Shown one piece after another: positions 6,046-11,555 of a stretch of 11,555 nucleotides of DNA. Position 1 is the stretch's first letter; each line of letters starts with the position of its first letter. Below the pieces are notes generated by a model, which was given only the letters and a program-made list of their open reading frames with translations, made no database searches and was not told the DNA's origin. The stretch spans positions 1 to 11,555 of the forward strand of contig JBPYEZ010000108.1 of assembly GCA_051984395.1 (NCBI GenBank), given 5' to 3'. The position numbers and the translations under genes are program-made. The stretch comes from AC-9 sp051984395 (GTDB lineage: Bacteria; Actinomycetota; Acidimicrobiia; Acidimicrobiales; AC-9).

Positions 6046-6744
6046 TCACGTGGGTTCCTCGGGGCCGGCCAGGAGTCGACGCTCGAGCTCGTCGAGCTCG
6101 TCCTTGCGGGCGACGATGTGGAGCAGGTCGCCCTCCTGGCCCACGACGTCGCGGGTGGTCAGCCGGGGCCCGCCGCCCCGGGTGACGGCTATCAGCCGGA
6201 TGCGACCCTCCAGGTTGATCCGGTCGAGGCTCTGGCCGGCCCAGTCCTCCGGCAGCGCGCGCTCGACGAGCACGAGCTGCCCGCTGGTGTCCGTCCACTC
6301 GGTGACGGCGGCCTCGGGGAAGAGCCGACGCATCACCTGCTCGGTCGTCCAGGTCACCGTGGCCACGGTGGGGATGCCGAGGCGCTGGTAGATGACAGCC
6401 CGGCGGGGATCGTAGATCCGGGCGACGACATTGGTGATCTGGTAGGTCTCCCGGGCGATCCGGGCCGTGAGGATGTTCGAGTTGTCACCACTTGTCACCG
6501 CAGCCAGGGCGCCTGCCTCCCGGATCCCGGCCAGCTCCAGGTGGTCGCGGTCGAAGCCGAAACCGACCACGGTCCGCCCGGTCCACTCCGGGGGGAGGCG
6601 GCGCAGGGAGCGCGGGTCCTTGTCGATGATCGCCACGCTGTGGCCGTCGCGCTCCAGATTGATGGCGAGCTCCGACCCCACTCGACCGCAGCCCACGACC
6701 ACGACGTGCACGGGTACATGGAACACGGCCCAGCCAGCGGGCAC
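6046..6744 (-). CDS. ceoB: RCK/TrkA-family potassium transporter regulator (CeoB-like)
   Basis: This 232-residue partner of ceoC is the first gene of the two-gene unit. The Rossmann part reads VHVVVVGCGRVGSELA, with G18, G20 and G23 and acidic D41 (IIDKDP). Next come AAVTSGDNSNILTARIARE and RIYDPRRAVIYQRLGIPTVATV, which match mycobacterial CeoB from memory. A C-terminal RCK_C domain covers about 140-225. The reading frame can start at GTG 6744, but family members usually begin within a few residues of the first strand. GTG at 6711 (giving MHVVVVGCG) is therefore a good alternative; neither has a convincing ribosome-binding site. It is divergent from the potassium importer gene, with a 65-bp gap that allows joint regulation. 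Confidence 0.9.
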   Translation of the reverse strand: MPAGWAVFHVPVHVVVVGCGRVGSELAINLERDGHSVAIIDKDPRSLRRLPPEWTGRTVVGFGFDRDHLELAGIREAGALAAVTSGDNSNILTARIARETYQITNVVARIYDPRRAVIYQRLGIPTVATVTWTTEQVMRRLFPEAAVTEWTDTSGQLVLVERALPEDWAGQSLDRINLEGRIRLIAVTRGGGPRLTTRDVVGQEGDLLHIVARKDELDELERRLLAGPEEPT

Positions 6745-6796
6745 AACTCCCCGCGCCGACGGGGCCCCAAGGGCCTAGCTGGGTCAGCGCGCCGTG

Positions 6797-6802
6797 TTTA
6801 CT
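6797..6802 (+). promoter_or_regulatory. Candidate -10 element of the potassium importer gene
   Basis: TTTACT ends 7 nt before the ATG at 6810, a spacing that would put the transcription start at the start codon. The only G-run (GGGGG at 6804-6808) touches the ATG too closely to be a Shine-Dalgarno. No clear -35 is visible. The 65-bp gap between the two divergent genes also holds GGCCC-caa-GGGCC, a small inverted repeat. Confidence 0.35.
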
Positions 6803-6809
6803 TGGGGGC

Positions 6810-9191
6810 ATGAGGAGCGCCGCACCCCGGGCAGACCGCCGGGCTCCTGCCGCGCTGCCGACTCCGGAGTCCCTGGAGCTGGCCGAGTCCCTCGGATATC
6901 GCATCAAGAAGCGCCTGCTCGGGCCGCCGCTGGTCAGCGAGCAGCTCCGGACCGAGCGGCTTGGCAAGCCGACCGCCCTTGCCGTCCTGTCCTCGGACGT
7001 CCTGTCCTCGTCGGCCTACGCCACCGAGCAGATCCTGCGGGTGCTCGTCGTGGCCGTTGGCGTGGCCGCCTTCTCGCTGACCGTGCCGGTCACGCTGGCC
7101 ATCCTCGTGGTTCTCCTCTTCGTCACTCTGTCCTACCGGGAGGTCATCTGGGCCTATCCGAAGGCGGGTGGGGCCTACGTGGTCAGTCGTGAGAACTTCG
7201 GCCCCAACATCGCCCAGATCGCCGGCGTGTCGCTGCTGATCGACTACACGCTCACCGTGGCTGTCTCCATCGCCGCCGGGGTGTCAGCCCTGACCTCCGC
7301 CGTCCCTTCCCTGACGTCGTACACGGTGGAGCTGTCGGTCGCCTTCGTCCTGCTCATCGCCTACGGCAACCTGCGCGGGATCCGGGAGGCGGGACGCACC
7401 TTCGCCATTCCCACCTACGTCTTCCTCGCCAACATGGCCCTGCTGATCGTGGTCGGACTGGTGAAGGAGGTGCTCGGCGATCTGCACGCCCACTCCATCC
7501 ACGTCCCGGGGGCAATCTCGGCCGGAAGCCAGAGCAGCGGGCTGCTTCTCGGCGCGTCGGTGTTCATCATCCTGCGGGCGTTCTCCGATGGAGGGTCGGC
7601 GCTCACCGGCACCGAGGCGATCTCCAACGCGGTGAGCGTGTTCCGTCCTCCGGAGCGAAAGAACGCCCGGGCCACCCTGGTGACCATGAGCCTGATCCTC
7701 GGGTCCCTTGTCCTCGGGGTGTCGCTGCTGGCCAGTTGGGTCCACGCCGTGCCCTACGTCTCGCAGAGCCCCACGGTGCTCTCCGAGGTGGCCAAGTTCG
7801 TGTACGGCACGGGGGCGCTGGGGACGTTCCTCTACTACTTCCTCCAGATCGCCACGCTGTTCATACTCGTTCTGGCGGCCAACACCAGCTTCACCGGGTT
7901 CCCGTTCCTGGCCAGCTTCGTGGGCGCGGACTCGTTCCTGCCCCGCCAGCTCACCCGTCGAGGGCACCGGCTGGTCTTCTCGAACGGCATCATCGTCCTG
8001 ACAGTGGTGTCGCTCGCCCTGATAGTCGTCACGGGAGCCCAGGTCGCCGCGCTCATCTCCCTGTACGCCATCGGCGTCTTCACCGGCTTCACCATGGCGG
8101 GTGCGGCGATGGTGAAGCACCACCTCACCCTCCGGGAGCCGGGGTGGCGGCACCGGCTCTTCATCAACGGCGCCGCAGCTGTGCTGTCGTTCGTCGTCGA
8201 CATCGTCATCGTCGTCACCAAGTTCACGGAGGGAGCCTGGTTGGTCGTCGTGCTGCTGCCAGCGCTGGTCTTCCTCTTCATCCGGCTCAACCGGCAGTAC
8301 CGCAACGAGGAGGCCGAGCTCGAGGAGGGGGCCCCGGTGCTCGCTCAGGTGCCGGTTCCCCGGCGCCATGCCGTGTTCGTCCTCATCGATCGACTCGACC
8401 TGGCTGCGGTCAGAGCGGTCCAGTACGCCCGGTCACTTGCGCCCGACCAGCTGCGCCTGGTCCATTTCGTGCTCGACGAGCGTGCGGCAGGTCTGCTCGA
8501 GGAGGAATGGACCCGTGTCGGGATGGCGGGGCTGTCGCTCGAGCTGGTCGACGTGCCCGATCGCCGCCTCCGCCGGGGCATTCTCGAGATGGTCGCCGAG
8601 ACCCTCAGCGTCGAGGGAACCGAAGCCACCGTGGTGCTCCCGCGGCGCCCGTACCCCCAGCAGTGGACGCGTCTCCTGCACGATCGCACGGCCGACGGAA
8701 TCGCGGCGACGGTGGACCAGCTGCCCAACGCCCGGGCCACGATCGTCCCCTTCCAGGTCGGCAGGGAGCCGGGCGCCGGGCGCCAGGCGCTCCGGCGATC
8801 GTTCCCGATCCGCACCGAGGGGCGCCGTCGGGCCCGCCAGGCCGCCCAGGCCGCCTCCGTCCCGGCAACGGCCACCGGCGACCAGGTCGTGGGCACCACC
8901 CCCATCGGTCAGGTGCAGTGGCGCCAGCGCGCCCGTGTCGCCGGCCGGGTGAAGTCCGTGTCGGTGCAGTCGTCGACGGTGTCTCCCAGCCTGCTGTGCA
9001 AGCTGGTGGATCCCACAGGTGGCCTGACGCTGGTGTTCCCCGGCCGCCGCAAGGTGGCCGGCATCGAGCCCGGCGCCCGCCTGGTCGCCGAGGGCACGGT
9101 GGGCGAGCAGGGAGGCCGTCTGGCCATCTTCAGCCCCGACTACGAGCTCATCGCCCCCGGCGGCTCCGCCTCCTCTGACTCCGAATCCTGA
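6810..9191 (+). CDS. kimA: KimA-type potassium importer with UspA-like domain and fused C-terminal OB-fold domain
   Basis: This 793-residue APC-superfamily transporter is about 190 residues longer than Bacillus KimA. The membrane part (about 55-490, roughly 12 helices) follows KimA closely, for example KPTALAVLSSDVLSSSAY and SYREVIWAYPKAGGAYVVS. Positions known as K+ ligands in KimA are all present: D63, Y70, D145, Y146, T149, T266, E269 and Y419. A cytoplasmic UspA-like domain spans about 518-650 (HAVFVLIDRLDLAAVRAVQY); in KimA this region binds c-di-AMP. After a basic linker (655-695), an OB-fold-like domain covers about 697-782 (RARVAGRVKSVSV, LVDPTGGLTLVFPGRR, GTVGEQGGRLAIFSP). That domain resembles a small separate actinobacterial protein encoded near TrkA genes. 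The gene is divergent from ceoB/ceoC. The potassium substrate is inferred from ligand conservation; amino-acid transport is the alternative. Confidence 0.85.
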   Translation: MRSAAPRADRRAPAALPTPESLELAESLGYRIKKRLLGPPLVSEQLRTERLGKPTALAVLSSDVLSSSAYATEQILRVLVVAVGVAAFSLTVPVTLAILVVLLFVTLSYREVIWAYPKAGGAYVVSRENFGPNIAQIAGVSLLIDYTLTVAVSIAAGVSALTSAVPSLTSYTVELSVAFVLLIAYGNLRGIREAGRTFAIPTYVFLANMALLIVVGLVKEVLGDLHAHSIHVPGAISAGSQSSGLLLGASVFIILRAFSDGGSALTGTEAISNAVSVFRPPERKNARATLVTMSLILGSLVLGVSLLASWVHAVPYVSQSPTVLSEVAKFVYGTGALGTFLYYFLQIATLFILVLAANTSFTGFPFLASFVGADSFLPRQLTRRGHRLVFSNGIIVLTVVSLALIVVTGAQVAALISLYAIGVFTGFTMAGAAMVKHHLTLREPGWRHRLFINGAAAVLSFVVDIVIVVTKFTEGAWLVVVLLPALVFLFIRLNRQYRNEEAELEEGAPVLAQVPVPRRHAVFVLIDRLDLAAVRAVQYARSLAPDQLRLVHFVLDERAAGLLEEEWTRVGMAGLSLELVDVPDRRLRRGILEMVAETLSVEGTEATVVLPRRPYPQQWTRLLHDRTADGIAATVDQLPNARATIVPFQVGREPGAGRQALRRSFPIRTEGRRRARQAAQAASVPATATGDQVVGTTPIGQVQWRQRARVAGRVKSVSVQSSTVSPSLLCKLVDPTGGLTLVFPGRRKVAGIEPGARLVAEGTVGEQGGRLAIFSPDYELIAPGGSASSDSES

Positions 9192-9194
9192 GCC

Positions 9195-9219
9195 GCCGGC
9201 GCACTCGCGCCCAGCCGGC
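9195..9219. terminator. Candidate hairpin after the potassium importer gene
   Basis: GCCGGC at 9195-9200 and again at 9214-9219 can pair across a 13-nt loop just after the stop codon. Each arm is also self-complementary and no T-run follows directly. It is at best a weak terminator, and the repressor promoter begins 10 bp later. Confidence 0.25.
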
Positions 9220-9228
9220 CGTCCCCGC

Positions 9229-9258
9229 TTGACGTTTTTGGGCGGCCAAAACTAACTT
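9229..9258 (+). promoter_or_regulatory. Promoter of the DtxR-family repressor/pyrophosphatase operon
   Basis: The -35 is TTGACG (9229-9234) and the -10 is TAACTT (9253-9258), with an 18-bp spacer. It is the best sigma-70-type promoter in the window. The ATG at 9275 would lie about 10 nt after the expected transcription start, giving a very short leader without a Shine-Dalgarno. Confidence 0.65.
9236..9251. promoter_or_regulatory. Palindromic operator candidate between -35 and -10
   Basis: TTTTGG (9236-9241) and CCAAAA (9246-9251) are exact inverted arms around GCGG. The A/T-rich arms stand out in this GC-rich DNA and lie entirely in the promoter spacer, so a bound protein would block RNA polymerase. 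The adjacent gene encodes a DtxR-family repressor, which makes autoregulation the simplest reading. The sequence is not an obvious IdeR or MntR box. Confidence 0.55.
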
Positions 9259-9274
9259 GCGCCGCGCCGAATCC

Positions 9275-10027
9275 ATGGAACCGGGACTGTCGAGATCGGA
9301 GCGGGAGACGCTGAAGGCCATGTACCGCCTCACCAAGGCGGGCTCGGACACCCATACCGGGGCACTGGCCGAGGCGCTGGGTGTCAGTCCCGGCACGGCG
9401 ACCGCAGCCGTGAAACGGCTGGCCGAGCGCGATCTCGCCCACCATCGCCCGTACCGAGGAGTGGAGCTGACGTCGTCAGGCCGGCAGGCCGCAGTGGCGG
9501 CCATCCGTCGCCACCGGATCGTGGAGCGCTTCCTGTCCGACATGCTCGGCTACCCGTGGAACGAGGCGGACCGGCTGGCCACCTCCTTCGAGCACGAGCT
9601 GCCCCAGGAGGTCGAGGACCGTCTCTTCGTCGCCCTCCACCGCCCCTCGACCTGCCCGCACGGCTTCCCGGTCCCCGAGCCCGAGGTCGGCTACATCGCC
9701 GAGATGCCCCCGCTCTACGACCTGGAGCCGGGCGACGCCGCCCAGGTGGCCGTTCCCGGCTCGACCGATCCCGCCGTGGTGGCCTTTCTCGACACGCTCG
9801 GCCTGCGACCGGGCGTCCGGGTCGAGGTGCGCGAGAAGCACCCGTTCGACGGGCCGATGGTGATCCGGGTGGACGGCCATGACCGCACGGTCGGGCACCG
9901 GGTCGCCAATCAGGTCTTCGTGAAGATCGACGAGCGGGACGCGCCGTCGGCGCCGGCCCGCGACCACCGGGGTCCCGACGGTCCCCGGCCCCCGCATCAG
10001 CAGCAGGACAGAAAGGAGCCGGCATGA
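9275..10027 (+). CDS. DtxR-family metal-dependent transcriptional repressor
   Basis: This 250-residue repressor has a winged helix at about 6-70 (TGALAEALGVSPGTATAAVKRLAE is the recognition part). A dimerisation and metal-binding domain covers about 71-125 (RHRIVERFLSDMLGYPW, then FEHELPQEVEDRL and RPSTCPHGFPVP). A FeoA/SH3-like domain lies at about 145-215 (YDLEPGDAAQVAVPGS to VANQVFV). Ligands H80, E84, E106 and H107 match DtxR. However, the DtxR C102 (MntR E99) position is T103, M10 is E11 and H98 is D99, so metal preference cannot be assigned to Fe or Mn. The last 35 residues are charged and disordered-looking. ATG 9275 is preferred over TTG 9257, which lies inside the -10. Its TGA overlaps the ATG of the next gene by 4 bp. 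Confidence 0.93.
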   Translation: MEPGLSRSERETLKAMYRLTKAGSDTHTGALAEALGVSPGTATAAVKRLAERDLAHHRPYRGVELTSSGRQAAVAAIRRHRIVERFLSDMLGYPWNEADRLATSFEHELPQEVEDRLFVALHRPSTCPHGFPVPEPEVGYIAEMPPLYDLEPGDAAQVAVPGSTDPAVVAFLDTLGLRPGVRVEVREKHPFDGPMVIRVDGHDRTVGHRVANQVFVKIDERDAPSAPARDHRGPDGPRPPHQQQDRKEPA

Positions 10028-11555
10028 CGCACACCCTCGCCGCCGAGGGGGGCTATCAGGCCTTCACCCTGGGCGGGGGCGAGAAGGTCTGGCTCGTCTT
10101 CGCCCTCCTGGCCGGCCTCGGAGCCGTCGGCGTGGGGATCTTCCTCATGCGCGGCGTGCTGGCCGCCGACCAGGGCACGCCCACCATGCGCGAGATCGCC
10201 GCGTCGATCCAGGAGGGAGCCGTCGCGTTCCTGCGCCGACAGTTCCGGGTCATCCTCATCATCGTCGTGCCCCTGGCCGTGCTGGTGTTCCTCACCGCGA
10301 CCAAGGTGGTGAGGCCGGACGGCTCCGTCGCCTTGAGCTTCGGCCAGTCCGGCCTGTGGCGGGCCCTGGCGTTCCTCGTCGGTGCCACGTTCTCGGGCGT
10401 CACCGGCATCATCGGCATGAACCTGTCGGTGCGGGGCAACGTCCGCACCACGGCGGCGGCGAGAGATGGTTCGCTGCCCGCCGCGCTGCGGGTCGCTTTC
10501 CGGACGGGCGGGATCACGGGCATGTTCTGCGTCGGGCTCGGCCTGTTCGGCGCCGCCGCCATCGTCTTCATCTTCCAGAACACCGCCACGTCGGTCCTCG
10601 TCGGCTTCGGGTTCGGTGCCTCGCTCATCGCCCTGTTCATGCGAGTCGGCGGTGGCATCTTCACCAAGGCGGCCGACGTCGGCGCCGACCTCGTCGGCAA
10701 GGTGGAGGCCGGCATTCCCGAGGACGACCCCCGCAATCCGGCCACAATCGCCGACAACGTGGGCGACAACGTCGGCGACTGCGCCGGCATGGCCGCCGAC
10801 CTGTTCGAGAGCTACGAGGTCACCCTCGTGGCATCGATCATCCTCGGCGTCTCGGCGTTCAAGTCGATCTACCCGGACGATCCGAGGAAGTGGGTGCTCG
10901 GCCTGATCTTCCCGCTGATTGCCCGCGCCATCGGTGTCCTCGCGTCGATCGTCGGGGTGTTCGCCGTGCGCGCCACGGACAAGGACCGCACGGCGATGGC
11001 GCCGATCAACCGCGGCTTCCTCACCGCCGGCATCCTCACCGTCATCGGCACCCTCGTGTTCGCCCTCGTGTACGTGGGCAACCCGACCGGCGCCATCTCC
11101 GGCGTCGGCTGGCGCATGTTCGGCGCGGTGGTGGCCGGGCTCGTGCTCGCGCAGATCGCGTCGCGCATCACCGAGTACTTCACGTCGACCGAGACCAAGC
11201 CGGTGCAGGAGATCGCCGAGTCGGCGGCCACCGGCGGCCCGGCCACCGCGACGTTGTCGGGCATCAGTTCCGGCCTCGAGTCGTCGGTGTGGGCCATCGT
11301 CGCGATTGCCGGTGCGATCGGTGTCGCGATCGCGCTCGGCGGTGGCGACCTCCAGTTCGCGCTGTACCTCGTTGCGCTGACGGGCATGGGCATGCTCGCC
11401 ACGACCGGCGTCGTCGTGTCGGAGGACACGTTCGGCCCCGTCGCCGACAACGCGGCAGGCATCGCCGAGATGTCGGGCGAGTTCCACGGCGAGCCCGAGC
11501 GCGTCATGGTGAGCCTCGACGCGGTCGGCAACACGACGAAGGCGGTCACGAAGGG
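10024..11555 (+). CDS. hppA: Membrane-bound proton-translocating pyrophosphatase, K+-independent type (3' end beyond the window)
   Basis: The first 510 codons of a pyrophosphate-driven proton pump are visible (full family length about 700-800 residues). The signature region is intact: TKAADVGADLVGKVE (215-227, with D218, D222 and K226) followed by GIPEDDPRNPATIADNVGDN and CAGMAADLFESYE, the pyrophosphate/Mg2+ site. Further conserved blocks include SEDTFGPVADNAAGIAEMS (466-484). The last visible residues are GNTTKAVTK. Lysine K506 and threonine T509 occupy the positions that are Ala and Gly/Ala in K+-dependent enzymes, so this is the K+-independent, H+-pumping class. GGAG at 10015-10018 precedes the ATG, which overlaps the repressor stop (ATGA), implying translational coupling. 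Codon choice shifts toward GCG, TCG and CGC in the second half. Confidence 0.96.
   Translation, partial: MTHTLAAEGGYQAFTLGGGEKVWLVFALLAGLGAVGVGIFLMRGVLAADQGTPTMREIAASIQEGAVAFLRRQFRVILIIVVPLAVLVFLTATKVVRPDGSVALSFGQSGLWRALAFLVGATFSGVTGIIGMNLSVRGNVRTTAAARDGSLPAALRVAFRTGGITGMFCVGLGLFGAAAIVFIFQNTATSVLVGFGFGASLIALFMRVGGGIFTKAADVGADLVGKVEAGIPEDDPRNPATIADNVGDNVGDCAGMAADLFESYEVTLVASIILGVSAFKSIYPDDPRKWVLGLIFPLIARAIGVLASIVGVFAVRATDKDRTAMAPINRGFLTAGILTVIGTLVFALVYVGNPTGAISGVGWRMFGAVVAGLVLAQIASRITEYFTSTETKPVQEIAESAATGGPATATLSGISSGLESSVWAIVAIAGAIGVAIALGGGDLQFALYLVALTGMGMLATTGVVVSEDTFGPVADNAAGIAEMSGEFHGEPERVMVSLDAVGNTTKAVTK

Noticed and set aside
6081..6102. Repeated GAGCTCGTC units
   Set aside because: They lie in frame within the C-terminal Asp/Glu/Leu-rich helix of CeoB and are explained by coding.
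6745..6809. Possible c-di-AMP (ydaO/kimA-type) riboswitch upstream of the importer
   Set aside because: Only 65 bp separate the two divergent genes and the importer mRNA appears leaderless, so there is no room for that large riboswitch.
7284..8369. A 361-codon open frame on the minus strand inside the importer gene
   Set aside because: It is a charged, His/Glu/Arg-rich shadow of a transmembrane coding region with no start signal or recognisable motif.
9997..11487. A 496-codon open frame on the minus strand opposite hppA
   Set aside because: The protein is made of Arg/Asp/Gly/Glu/His-rich low-complexity sequence typical of antisense reading of G/C-ending codons. The plus strand encodes an intact conserved pyrophosphatase.

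Overview
The window looks like chromosomal DNA of a high-GC actinobacterium (Actinomycetota), possibly of the Acidimicrobiia. The class is a guess from gene style, not a tested placement. The base composition is strongly GC-rich with G/C at third codon positions. GTG starts occur, and some genes appear to have leaderless or very short-leader transcripts. The gene content also fits: a CeoB/CeoC RCK pair, an RsbV/RsbW partner switch, a class E-like sortase with an LPFTG substrate, and a proton-pumping pyrophosphatase. All genes look like host genes. I see no insertion sequence, phage gene, CRISPR array or rRNA.

Layout. Positions 2-97 (minus) hold a selenocysteine tRNA (selC, anticodon UCA). Next comes a minus-strand HAD-IB phosphatase with a C-terminal membrane segment (144-1043). 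A 24-residue single-span membrane peptide lies antisense inside its 3' end (182-256, plus). A 229-bp intergenic region with inverted repeats leads into a plus-strand surface-protein operon. It encodes an LPFTG-anchored secreted protein (1273-2517), a sortase (2563-3183) and a fibronectin type III membrane protein (3183-4418). An anti-sigma-factor antagonist (4518-4853) and an anti-sigma kinase (4856-5335) follow.

Convergent to these are ceoC (5361-6032) and ceoB (6046-6744) on the minus strand, two NAD-binding RCK/TrkA potassium-regulatory proteins. Divergent from ceoB is a KimA-type potassium importer (6810-9191). Its transport domain is followed by a UspA-like domain and then by a fused OB-fold domain. 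The right part has a DtxR-family metal-dependent repressor (9275-10027) with a recognisable promoter and a palindromic operator between its -35 and -10. The repressor overlaps by 4 bp the start of a membrane proton pyrophosphatase (10024 to beyond the right edge).

How the parts may work together. The surface operon looks self-contained: substrate, sortase and a membrane partner. CeoB, CeoC and the KimA-like importer probably form one potassium-homeostasis unit, because all K+-ligand positions recalled from Bacillus KimA are present. The OB-fold domain that I know as a small separate gene near the TrkA genes in other actinobacteria is here fused to the importer, which ties that poorly understood protein to potassium transport. 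The repressor-pyrophosphatase overlap suggests that membrane energisation is co-expressed with a metal sensor. The readable part of the pyrophosphatase ends just after the residues that mark it as the K+-independent type.
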